Source of the DNA: Lycorma delicatula
Taxonomy: Eukaryota; Arthropoda; Insecta; Hemiptera; Fulgoridae
Length of the DNA: 64,000 bases
Direction of reading: 5' to 3'
Assembly: GCF_047948215.1 (NCBI RefSeq)
Contig: NC_134455.1
Location: 292,355,647-292,419,646 of the forward strand
Numbering within the stretch: position 1 is the first letter of the stretch; every line of letters starts with the position of its first letter. Under the pieces are notes generated by a model. It was not told the origin of the DNA. It worked only from the letters and a program-made list of their open reading frames with translations, and did not search any database. Positions 46,501 through 58,206 of this stretch are shown piece by piece. A program made the position numbers and the translations under genes.

Positions 46501-49199
46501 GTAACTTTTAAAAACTCTTAAAAGTATTAATGGAAATTGAAAAACAGAAAACAGTTTTAGCTGTTTTCTATAATGGTGAAAATGAGATTTTTAAAAATCA
46601 TAATTTAAGTAATTTCCTATAAACTAAAATAAGATTTTGATATAAAAAAGAAATTCCAACGTCTCATATGAAACAAACAGAATCAATGTATAATCTTAAA
46701 TTATTCATAAAAAAAGTTTGCTTAGTTAACATAATATAGCGTAAAGGGAGACTCCCTTGTACAAAAACATTTAAGTAAATAACTTTTTGAAGAAAATTTA
46801 TGCAGTAAAAACTGTAAAGGAAGAAAACTGTTATTTATATTAAATTTATAAAACAAATAATAGAGAATAAGGGAGTATATTGAGCTTAAAAGATAAGTAC
46901 AAAACAGAAATGAATAAAAAAACGTCTAGTAAACCTATAAAATCAAGAAATAAAAATATTATTAAAAACATTTTTTTTTAATTTTGAAAATAAATAAGTT
47001 TCCAGCCATTATTTTGTTTTGAGTCTAAATTTTAATAACTAAAATTAATATAATCTGTATTCACATGGGTTTAACAAATTACTTAATAAATTTTTTAAAT
47101 TATAATTTTTTTAAATAATATGCACGTAAAATAAAATCTAACTACCTGTTAGGAAAAAGTAAACACGCTTGTCATCATTCCAAATACTGAAATTCTTGGA
47201 TTTTCTTATCTTTTTGTTTTAATTCTACTTAATTATTTTTTATCTATTTCTATTTTAATATTTATTACCATACTTTCTGTAGTTACAGATACTTGGTAAT
47301 GTCTTAAAACTCAGTGTACTTACAAGTAGATGGACCTTATTTTATATGAAATATTCTTAAAATTTTTAGATTTTTATTATTTACTCACATCGCACCTACT
47401 TTTTTCAATTTATCGAATATTGAGTTCGATACACTATCAATGATACCAAAAGGTATTTCATTTAATCTTATAACAATAATAAATTTAGTCCTTAGAAATC
47501 TGCTCATTAAATAATAATCTAAAGAGAAAACAGTTTAGAATTATCATTTTGAAGAAATAAAAAAACTACATGATAAAGAAGGCGCAAAGTATCAGATTTA
47601 GAAAAGTATCTGAAATGCATTTATATGGAAATTTCTTTTAAATTGATAGAATAATTTTAAAAACTTCTTGTCAAAGGTCGAAGTTTTGAATTTTAATAAT
47701 ACAGAAACGATTTAATCATAAAAAACTTTTACGGTATTTTATGCACAAAACGTTTTACAGTATTTTATTTTGTGAAAATATTACGTGAAAGTTGAAAAAA
47801 AAATAGCTGTTCTACAAAAGCAGATGTATAAAAATAGCTTAGAGCGAACTAATCTCCTTAAAACATTTTCTAAAAAGACATTTTCCCAGCATTTTCTACA
47901 CATCAATCATGAGGAAGTTTTCGATTGAAATTTTTAGCGATAATTTTACTGAGGTCCGCTGTCGATAACTTCAAGTAAATACTAATTTGTGAATACAACA
48001 CAAAAAAGATAGGAATAAACCAATCAACTGGAGTTTATTGTTGTTCAATCGAAAGCCATTGTGAATCAGTATAAAGTTTAACACTGTAACTATACAATAC
48101 TAATAACGCATAATTGTAGGTATAATTGCATCACGAAATCACCGATAGTGTTGCAGCGTAATTACATAGTATTACTACAAAAATCCTGTAATATCTTATA
48201 CAGTTAACTTTATTATAGTTCAAGAATTCTTGGAATTTTAAGAGAAGTGTTCATTATACTTCGATTTGAATAATCAGGATGCAGTTTCAAATATTTAAAT
48301 TTGCGTTCTACTTTAAACTGAATTGGACGTAGTTAAATTACATAATTTTTTGTTACCTGCAATAGTATTCTTTGTGATGTAATATAATTTAGAGTTTAAT
48401 GAACATCAAGAGAAATGTTTCTTTTGAGGTCAATTTATCAGCATCATTACAACATAAAAATACATCAAATGCATCTGAAAATGTCAATTTTTACTTGTTT
48501 CATATGATTTAAGGATATTAATTTTATTTAATAACCTACGTATTTGCTTTCAATTTTATTCAACATCATTTAATTTTTTTTCTCTTTTCGATTATTTAAG
48601 GAGAAAAAAACATTATTCAGGTTGGGTTATTTTGGAGAAAATGCGATAAGTATTTTTTCAGTCAACCTATTATTCTATCAGTGGTTATCAGAAGCTATCA
48701 AAGAGTGCGCTATGCATGTCGCAGGAAGAAAATACTAAATCGAATGACATAAACGATCGTCTAAATCCCTCGTCGTTATTATCATTATCAGCATAGTCTG
48801 ATCTCATTTGGGAATAAAAGTATCTTGTGATGTTTTACCTCCTAAATGTTTAACAGGGTACCTTACTTCATGCTTTAATTGTTTAGATATGTTTGTTTTT
48901 ATGGGAGCAAAATAAATTGAATCTAAGTTTTTCTAAAATGGAAACTATGAAATGGTTTCTAGGTATTAGTTATAGATGTCAAATAATTATGTAAAGAGTC
49001 AAATTAAAATAAAGTCGTCTCTTTTGAGTCAAACGAAGGTTTCCGAACATTTAAATAATTGCGCAGTATTGACAGCCTTAATAAACAAAAAGCTGACTAC
49101 ACGTGTGCTGACACACACACACACACACAAACTTAAAGTACTTCAGTGTTACACTAGCGCTTCTTGTGGTGACGGGGATACTATTGACGCATTATACCC
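43561..49199. other. Long AT-rich intronic stretch; unclassified repeat-like segment near 44.5-45.1 kb
   Basis: No gene recognised. 44580-45110 has the style of insect dispersed repeats (non-coding, with phrases such as cctaataacttttgactgg and runs like tttgatgaaattttc) but I cannot name a family. A (CA)n run lies at 49110-49129. Confidence 0.45.
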
Positions 49200-49490
49200 A
49201 CTTAGCCACTAGATTAGAGGATTATTTGGGGTGGGGGTACGATTTCGCAAATCAATTTTTTGGAAATATTATCAATTTTTAATCGTTAACAAATGTGTCT
49301 AAGAAAAATAAGACCTTAATTAGGCGAAATCTGGAGATACCGAGGGTGATCTTGCTCTGCAGCCTCATCCCCTAGAACTTTTAAGTTGAAAATTTAATGG
49401 CATCAATGCCCCAAACACAGAAGTAGTAATCTGACCAATTTTAGTCAAGATTGGTCCAGTAGTTCTGGAAATATAAGATATGAGACAGCG

Positions 49491-49533
<43 letters not shown>

Positions 49534-49710
49534 ACATGCATATGAATATCTGAAAATTTCCATCCGGTTTTTTTGGAATTTTGGGTTCCTTAGGTATCAA
49601 AATGTAAAGTTCCGGTGCGCATATGCCTAAATTGGAACGATTACAATACTTCCCTTCTATAACTATACCTCTGCTATAACGCTAGACGGGAAAGTAATAA
49701 TTAAGGCACA
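49200..49710. repeat. Unclassified dispersed-repeat-like segment with a (CA)n tract
   Basis: Less AT-rich than its flanks, non-coding, with the phrase gattggtccagtagttctgg followed by a (CA)n run at 49492-49528. Phrases of this form (a 'query about tolerance' stretch followed by caca) are typical of the 3' parts of abundant insect repeats. Family unknown. Confidence 0.45.
49492..49528. repeat. (CA)n microsatellite
   Basis: About 18 uninterrupted CA units, followed by a decayed continuation. Confidence 0.95.
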
Positions 49711-51149
49711 TTTGAAAAAATGATAACGACAAAATGCAAGCATTTTTAATATAAATTTTACTTAATTAACAACCCACAACAATTTTCTTCTAAGGTAGTA
49801 TTATAACGTTTGAATTACGCTGCTGGAACCTGCATCATAATAAGGGTCATTATGAAACAGATTTTCATTATGATGTAGACGTTGAACCAATTAGAAAGCT
49901 TACTCTTCAACCACGACCAATCAGAAGGGGTCGTTGTTTAAACGTATTATACGTTTTGTTGTTGTTGTTTTTTCTTTTAATTTTAATCCGATTTAGTAAT
50001 TAGCAAGCAGAACTTCATTTGAAAGAAAATAAATTTTTATATCACACTATTTATTCACTTATTAATAATGTCGGGTTTTGAGGAAGAAATGTCTTTAACA
50101 CCGATCGATATTAAAGAAAAGGCAGAACTTATGATTAATGACATATTGCCACAGAAATGTATTGTTTAAGGGTTTTTTTGGAAAATTAAAGAAAAATTAC
50201 GTAAATAATGTATTCGGTCATTGATTTAAATCAGTAATCCCAATATTTTCTCAGAAATTGAAAAAATACAGTATGTAACCCTCTATAACGGTCATTAATG
50301 CACTCTTGCAAAATTTACAGCATTCGCCAAGATTCGCGTCGTAACATACTCGCACTCGTGCATCAATGGCTATCTTTAAAGCCTCGTTGCGTAATGTAAT
50401 ACTATTAAGTACTTCAAAAAGAATAATAACAGCATAATTATTCAACTAAAATAAGTTTAACGGTACTAATATTAACGAAAAGGAAAGAAAATAGCTGACA
50501 GAAAAAAATAAAAAACAAAGGAAAAATATAAGAAGTTTATCAGATCAATGGTTAAATTAAATTGTATAAAGTACTGCTGATCGAAGTTAACAAAGTAATC
50601 ATATTTACTACTTAAATTTCTTATCGGCAAGCTAATTTCATTAAAATTAAAATTTTCGAGCATAATAATAAGGAATAATTTGTTTTTTTGTTAATTGAGT
50701 TGGCAGCCTATAAAAAATTTATCTCTAACTACCATTGTAATTGAAATAATAAGGGTATAATTTTACGCTTACTGAAAATTACGGACTATCAATAATATTA
50801 TGAAGATAACTAAATGAAGATAAAACTATCAAGTTTATGTAGATAAACTTGTTAGTTTTATCACCTTTTATATACATCGCTAATAAAATTGTTAAATTTT
50901 ATTGACCTAGAACATACAAAGAAATCAGTACATTACAAAGAGTACAAAAAAACTTTTCCCTGACTTTTTTGCGGCATAAAAATATTTTATTAGTTAATTT
51001 TATTTCTTAATCCGTTAGTTTTTTATATATATCAAATATTACTGCTACATTCATTAAATTAATAAGTCGTATTTGGTTCCTAGACTTGAATCGATAGAAA
51101 AAAGTAAGTTTTTCAGAAAAAGAGTTTCTTACCAACGACCGAAAATAAT
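49711..51149. other. AT-rich DNA with one short ORF of possible transposon origin
   Basis: An ATG at 50068 begins 33 codons (MSGFEEEMSLTPIDIKEKAE, then LMINDILPQK) ending at 50169. The KAE.LI..ILP.K segment vaguely recalls the start of tyrosine-recombinase-like mobile element proteins, but is too short to classify. The rest shows nothing. Confidence 0.3.
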
Positions 51150-52290
51150 TCAATTTCTAAATAATATTGTAAACCGTACAGTAATATAGTACAGGATGTA
51201 TAAAAAAAATAGGGATTTTAAAAATAATTTAGTATCTCTTAACTTTGACTTAATAAACTTAAATAATAAATCACAAATAAAATTAAAAGAGTAACTCTTT
51301 TGGTTTTTCCCTACAAGTGTCCGATGTGAGCACTTTTTGGCATATATCCAACCGACAGAGGAGTTTGTCCCATACTCTAACCAGAGGTCTAGAGTAAATG
51401 AAACAACAACTGCTTCAACCCTGTTCCTCAAATCTGGTAGATCAGTAGGACACGGAGGCACATACGAAAGATCTTTTAGAAAACCCGAGGAAAATCACAT
51501 GGTTTCTGATACAGTGACTCTGGAAGCCACCGCAAACAAGTTCTGTTATCGGGTCCATGCACACCGATTCAGCCGTTGGGGAAAACGTTATTCAACCAAC
51601 CAATCTCGTACAGAATTATGCCGGTAAGGTAGCCCACCTTGTAGTAAAACAGAATTCTCTGGTCCATCTTGCAGTCGAAGAACGAACCGTGTATGCAGCA
51701 TATCCAAATAAGCAACTCTTGTCTCGATTGCTTCAGCGATAAAGAACGGTCCATAAACTTAACTTTTCCACTAAGAACAAGTGTTAATTCATCATTAAAT
51801 ATAATATGTTCAAGAAATTTTTCATCTCCACGCTGTAACATTTTGATTGCAGAGTCAACACGCACGTCGTGGTCAGTACGCTTTTAAGCCAGTAACATTA
51901 TGGACTGATGTTAGCGTTTCCTTAAATTATTCCACATTATCATCACCGGCGTTGCTAGTTCTCGAGCGGTTTTCCTAACAATGTTTTAGGACTATGCGGG
52001 AAAGATTCCCTGACACGTTCAAAATTTTTTTAAGACACCTTCGATCGTCCCTTACTCTTTATACAAACATCAGGTTGATTATGCCATCGACGATTATTAT
52101 TGTCATTTGGGAAATCACAAGTAAACTATATATAGAACGCACGTTTAACAGTATAGCCTCACATTTTTCAAACTGCAAAATACAGAAAATTTTCTGTTTC
52201 GGAGTCACCATCTTTGCTAGCGTCGCTGTCAAACGGAAAGATAGGGAATCAATCTACGGCCATTCGCGCCACTAACCTACTCTTTTCGCT
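51150..52290 (-). pseudogene. Tc1/mariner-superfamily transposase, decayed
   Basis: Minus strand, in order: a decayed N-terminal HTH region (52270-51900), then AIKMLQRGDEKFLEHIIFND (from about 51845) continuing ELTLVLSGKVK, where FLEHIIFSDE.TF.LSGKVN is the usual first catalytic block, then near 51500-51350 CDFP, LKDLSYVPPCPTDLPDL and RNRVEAVVVS, matching the conserved post-catalytic CDFFLWG..KD.VYVPPLP..L.ELR.RI..AV region. The tail IYAKKCSHRTL corresponds to the usual C-terminus. Stops and frame changes are numerous, and the second catalytic block is not visible. Ends near 51185 and 52300 do not give clear inverted repeats. It differs from the other mariner-like copies in this window. Confidence 0.75.
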
Positions 52291-54940
52291 CTTTGATTTT
52301 AGCCTTAAATCAACACCGTACATCTTACAAAAAATATTATAGCAATTAAAACTCCGATATTCTTATTTTACAACCGGAATAATACAATTTCTTTGTGCAT
52401 TGGTTTTTTTTTTGAAAACTAAAATTATAACCACACTTTTTATAACTTCTTTAATAATAATAGTAACTGAAGTGATTTTTTTATTAAATTTAAAACTTAA
52501 ATTTTTTATTTGTGTAAATAAATGTATTTTTATATTATCTACAGACGTATTTTTACAAAGAGTTATTAATATGACTACAAATTTTGATGAATGTCATTTA
52601 ATTACTCAAATATTTTCAGACATCCTTTTAGCAATAAATGAATTGTGATTATAATTACTGTTTATCCTGAATTCTAGTTATTCAGCTGATATTAATGGAA
52701 ATAATACGAGACAATACATAGTAGAGAGCATAGAAAGCGACAGTTGAATAATACTCGTCAATTACACCGATATCTGTACCATCAAGTAAATCGTTCATCC
52801 TCATCTGTTAATTTATTCCTGTTTATAAAACTTTACTACGACTTGATAAGGCGTTCAACTTCCTGCAATTTAATCTTTAAAAAGAATATTTTCCTGTAAA
52901 CAAAATCTACCGTACTCCTTATGCACTTATTCCTTGCAAATATATATGACTTGCGAAAAACATTAAATATCTATTTGGACAAGTTTTAATTTTTAAGGTA
53001 TTGTTTACTAAGCAAAAAACAAAATAATTAAAAAAAAAAGTTAAATGCTGAAACATCGACTTTAAAAAACCAGTAAAATTTACTAAAGAAAAGTTATTCA
53101 ATTCTTCCGTAAATCTCAGCTTTGAAGTCGGTACAAGTTAAAAATAAAATTTTATAAACCTATTCAATTTATATCGTTTCCAAAAATTAAAACAACAACA
53201 GCTAAATAATATTGATCTTACTTTATAATCAGTATCGTAATTTTTTAATTTATTTCACTTTTAAAATGTTTGGTTTTATTTTAAATATTAGGATTAAAAA
53301 TGCTGCTACCATAACGAAAAAACCGTACAGAAGAAACGCAAAATTCGAAAGACTTGATGTTTTAATAAAAAGAAAATATTTAATAACATATGACATAAAT
53401 TACTGTTACCGAACATGATATAAAGCTGTCTGGAATACAGAAATATGAATAAGTTGTTAAAAAAATGTTCAATGTCAGAATTACTACAGGCATTGTTATA
53501 TAACAATTCTTTACTAAGTAATAACGAAGAAGAAAAAGAACAAAAGGTTTTCAAATCTGTCACCTGATCACATAAATATTATTATTGCTAATCAAAGTAA
53601 CATTAAAAAAAGGTTATAATTGATTATCCCTTATTGATAAGCCGATTAAAAATTATGCTAATAGAGCGCTTAACATATCTGTAAAGGATGGGTTGAACGT
53701 TTTTACAACAGGTAGAAAATTTAGCCAGAGTTTATCAAAATTAAAAATTAGCTAATGGAAAGTTATGCAATGGAATTAAATTGTGACTCTCCTAACTAAA
53801 TACTTTTTTTGGTCCACTGCAAGTGTAAATTAGTTTTATACAGGATATTCTACTGATTTAATAAAGGATTGCAAATTAGATATTTTATGTCGATATACAT
53901 AATTGTTTTTCTATCATATCTTTAGAAAGAAAAAAAATTGTTACATAAATTTATTCCACAATATAAATCATACGATCTATTCTAATAAAAAAAATACGAC
54001 GCTAAAGATAAAGTTAAATATATATTGTTATGTTTACATTGTAAAAACGGCTACACTATAAGTTATAAAAATAAAAATTAGTGTATTTGACGTATTTTAA
54101 ATACAGGAATATCGCCAGTCGCTTTGTACCAGCAATTTACTTTTAGGATTCTCAGTTAAATCGTTTAGTATATTAAATATAATGATCCTTATGGATCGTA
54201 AAAATTATTAAACAATTTTAATAAAACTAGCTACACTTGCGTTTCGTAAACAGCTGTACATAAAATGAATAGTGCAAAGGGAAATTTCAAAACGCCATGA
54301 AAACAATCTACTTGAATTTTCCTTCGGGGATGGGGATGTAAATTATGAACTAATTTGTTTTTATTTTCTTGGAAGTTAATTTGAAATATTCCAAGCTCTA
54401 CAACCAAAAGTGTTAATCCTCTGCAGCAGGAAATTAATTAAATTTGTTTGACTGAAATTGAGTCTGAACTTAATTTTAGTAGAAAGACTAGAATAAAACT
54501 ATAATTTTAATCAAAGCGATACATAATTAATTATTTAGAATACGGGTACATATTAAATCTACATGTACGTATTCGCACATATTTACCGTAATGCAGGGAT
54601 ACAAAAGGAATAAGATAGCCTACAATTCTTTATTTTTTAGAATTAAGAAGGTGTAAAAGGGAAGAAAGCATCTTGGAACACTCGTATATTCCGTTGAATG
54701 AATCATATTACAGGTTAAGGAAGTAGCTTAAATCCTGATAGATCTGAAAAAAAACCTTTATATGTTACATTTACATCAACAGGTCAATGAGAATTTTATG
54801 TTGGATAATAGATTTTTTTTTTTACTGTGCAAAAAATCTGAAAATTATTATCGTCAAGACATCATAAACAATATAGTTCCACCTTACGGTTTAAATTATA
54901 AAACATTCATTCTATAAAAATTAAAAAAAACTTCTAAATT
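52291..54940. other. AT-rich DNA without a recognised gene
   Basis: Several short ORFs (for example 52400-52648 and 53212-53418) lack any recognisable domain and have the composition of the surrounding DNA. Confidence 0.5.
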
Positions 54941-55035
54941 GGTTCTGTCGTTGAGATGCTACGGTAAAACAAACATACATACACCGTAAATACATTACAC
55001 TCCTGTTTGGGCAGTCGTGTAATAAATTAGAGTAT
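54941..55035 (+). repeat. Dispersed repeat tail, copy 1
   Basis: Contains gttgagatgctacggt, then caaacatacatacac and ggcagtcgtg. It matches 55648-55740 in order and spacing. Segments of this kind end many insect non-coding repeats. Confidence 0.7.
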
Positions 55036-55204
55036 AAACTACAGTATTTTAAAAAAGTAAATTAAAAATATTTTAATTTTTCAAAAGTCTAATAAATTTA
55101 TTGTACAGCTATTTTTAATTTTTTCTAATCCATAAGATTTTTGTGGTTCCATCGTGATTTTGTATTATACTAACAAATACTCCGTTTGAATTTTGAAAAT
55201 CGGA

Positions 55205-55375
55205 CGATTGTTTGAAAAAATGTAAGAGCATGCCATTGGACCTCCCAAAACAGCGCTCTAGGGGCATCCCGTTTGTTACCAGTTGATGGTGATGATTGGT
55301 CTAGTTTCGCAGGAGGTACTAGCATCACCTCACCACTCTAGTGTCACACGAAGTCCCCACGGGAAGCCCGTTATT
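55205..55375. other. GC-richer island between the two repeat tails
   Basis: Unusually GC-rich for this window, with no ORF. It includes ccaccactctagtgt-like and cccacgggaagcccg phrases. It looks like part of an unclassified repeat, possibly the same one as the flanking tails. Confidence 0.4.
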
Positions 55376-55647
55376 ATTAAACAGAGATTTTTTTTAAATT
55401 AATTTAATATTATTTTATTTTATTTAACGTAAATTTAATTCTATTATTTTAGTAATATTATTCATTCGTTTGATTCAAATCATTCAGTTCAAACCCAGTT
55501 CACACAGTGATAGAGGCTCACAGTTTATAGTTCATTAATTCAATTCATTAAAGGCAAATTTCCATTACTCTGTATATATATATATATATATAGCCTATGA
55601 CACTCTCGGTATCGTATGGATTTCAACGTGAGGTCATACATACAAAT

Positions 55648-55740
55648 CAGTTCAGCCGTTGAGTTGCTACGGTGGAACAAACACACATACACACAAACAC
55701 CCTACACTTAATTTTAGGCAGTCGTAAAATTAGTATAAAA
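55648..55740 (+). repeat. Dispersed repeat tail, copy 2
   Basis: Contains gttgagttgctacggt, then caaacacacatacac and ggcagtcgtaaaatta. A direct copy of the 54941 segment 0.7 kb downstream; a (TA)n run at 55572-55592 precedes it. Confidence 0.7.
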
Positions 55741-56899
55741 TATGTAAATGGATTCATCTCTATAAAATTAATAAAAATTAAATTCATCTTAATTAAATTG
55801 TCTTCTTTCTATGCGTGTAATAATAATTAATAAAGAATAAGAATATCGCTTAATAAAATTTGTAACAGTTTCCAGAGAGTAACAAAAAAATTAAAGTAAG
55901 GCATAAAAAAAATTTTTTAATGTCAATGGGAGTATGTTTTAGAACTCTAAAAAAATATGGACAAATCAGTAGAATATGGCTGATAAAAAAAAGTCATGTT
56001 TAATGACAATCTTTTATCCTTTTTTAACAATTACAGATTTTTTATTTATTCTTAAAACTCCTTACACGAGTGTTTTTATGTTCCTCGTAAATGTAATTTA
56101 TCATCTACGTTTTTACAATGACAGAAATTTAAGTATCTAAATGTAGTTATCTGGCTAATTGTTTTATAGGTATATAAATTAGAATTAAGGTACTTATACA
56201 ACATAAAATCTTAACTTTAAATCAGGCTATAGTGAAAATTGTCGGCGAAGCGACCGAAGCTGGTTCTAATCCTAGTGACTGAAGACTATTACGTTTACGA
56301 CACACACGTAATATATTAAGTGAAGGTATGCGTATGAGCGAGAATATCTTTATAAGCGGAAATAACTTAATGCTTGGATATTGTCATCGCGACAGAGAGC
56401 TATTAGGCATTTTCCACTGAGCTAGTAACTGTTTAAATGAGTAGTCATACCGACGACAAGAAAGTTATTGCTTGAATATATAGAGTGGTAAAATTACAAT
56501 ACCAAGTATCCGACTCAAAGCACGTAATTTGAAATAAATTGGTGAAATTTTACATAAAAGGCTTTAAAATTTACGTGCCATTAAATGGTACATAAATTTT
56601 AATTTTAAAATTATTTATCCTACGTGATTTCTAACATAGAAATGAAAATATTTGCTTTGTAGTTCATAAATTTTATCTTTTTAAATATTATGTAATGCGA
56701 ATGTATACACGAATAATAAACTATTGTTATACGAGAAATCAATGTCTACATCCCCACTATCATTGTGTTTTATGTATTTTCTGTTAACTAAATTGGTAAA
56801 CTTAGGTGCTATGCCACCTAACACGTAACATCCTTATCTAAAATTTTAGATAAATATTCTTATGTTCAATTTTTCCAATGCGTCCTTTCGTTTTGAGTA
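55741..56899 (+). other. AT-rich DNA with a possible tRNA-like SINE head at 56220-56275
   Basis: At 56262-56272 ggttctaatcc is one base from the pol III B-box consensus, and aggctatagtg at 56224 is a two-mismatch A box, 38 bp upstream as in a tRNA. About 200 bp of slightly GC-richer body follows. It could be a decayed SINE; chance is not excluded. Confidence 0.3.
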
Positions 56900-58206
56900 T
56901 ACGAAGTCTGTAAATAAAGTAATGAGACTATAATTTTTTGCAGCCAAAGTGGCAACACTGTAAAGTTACTAGTAAACATATGATTTTATTAACAGTTGAT
57001 TAATATTAGGTATTAATATTTTTAGTCTATTTTTGTCACGTGAGACGTAAGCAATCTTTTCGTAAAACGAGTTTTTGTTGTGCCTTATAAAAATGAGTTA
57101 TACTAATTATGAGCAACGCTGTGCAATCAATTTTTGTGTTAAATTCGGTGAGAATGCTACTGAAATTTTCAAAATTGAAAACGGCGTATGGAGATGACGC
57201 ACGAGCCCAAGATTTTAGGTCCTTTAAAGCACTTTCAGATGGCCGGGAATCAGTTGCGCGAACAATCCACGCTTTAGAAGACCGTTAACGTAAAAACGTT
57301 ACGACAATATTGAGCGAATCAGAGACTTGATACCGTACGTCTGGTAATTAACTGTCAAAATGATTGCAGAAAAATTGAATTTTAATCTTACCACAGTCCA
57401 TCAAATTTTGACAAACAAATTCGACGTGAAAAAAATTTATGCAAAATTGGTCCCATAAAACCTCACCGTTGAACAGAAAAACAACAGGGTGGAAATGTGT
57501 CGCGATCTTCTAGGGCGAATTGAAACTGATGCTGATTTTTCTAAAAATGTTATTACTGATGATGAACTTGGATATTTGAGTACGACCCAGAAACTAAACG
57601 CCAGAGCAAGGGTAGCACACTTCATGCTCACCACGTTCCCAAAAAAGCAAAAATGAGCAAATCAAAGCATGCTAATTTATTTCTTTGATAATAATGGCAT
57701 TGTCCATAAGGAGTTTTTGCCTATAGGACAGACTGTAAATCAATATGTTTACCGAGAAATTCTTGAAAGACTGCGGAAAAGAGTTACCCATGAGAGACCA
57801 ACCATCATCAAAAACAAATGAATGCTGCATCATGACAATGCACCTTGTAACACTGCACTCTCAATTAATGAGTTTTTGGCAAAGAAAAACATTCCTGTAG
57901 TTCCTCAACCACCTTATTTATCTGACTTCAGTCCCTGTGACATTTTCCTGTTCCCGACTTTAAAAAACTACTCACAGGACACCATTTTGGAACAGTAGAA
58001 AACATAAAAAAATATTTAACCGAACATCTGAAGGATACTCCGGTGTCTGGGTTCCAACACTGCTATGAAGAGTGAAAAACCCGTTTGAAGCGCTGCGTGG
58101 CTTTCCAAGGGAACTATTTTGAAGGTAATCAGAGTCCATGTATAAATGGATTGTAAATAAAAAGTTTTTCTGAACCAGTCTCGTTACTTTACTGACAGAC
58201 CTCGTA
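56900..58206 (+). mobile_element. Mariner element with 28-bp terminal inverted repeats, inactive
   Basis: The left end at 56900-56928 (tacgaagtctgtaaataaag, then taatgagac) pairs with the reverse complement of the right end 58178-58206 with about four mismatches. A TA precedes the left end (56898-56899); the matching TA on the right reads AA. The 1.31-kb length is exactly that of a complete mariner. The transposase inside is broken. Confidence 0.9.
57093..58157 (+). pseudogene. Mariner transposase, several frameshifts and stops
   Basis: Begins MSYTNYEQRCAINFCVKFGE at 57093. Recognisable blocks follow: KMIAEKLNFNLTTVHQILTN at about 57360, LTVEQKNNRVEMCRDLLGRI at about 57465, VITDDELGY at about 57550 (GDET expected), HKEFLPIGQTVNQYVYREIL at about 57710, the second catalytic block HHDNAPCNTALS at about 57830 and the third PYLSDFSPCDIFLFP at about 57910, ending NYFEG at about 58120. 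The D residues of the second and third blocks are kept with mariner spacing (DD34D). It reads through at least six frame changes or stops, so it is dead but less eroded than the 18-kb copy. Confidence 0.88.

Noticed and set aside
57437..57634. Minus-strand 65-codon ORF
   Set aside because: Antisense shadow of the mariner transposase at 57093-58157.
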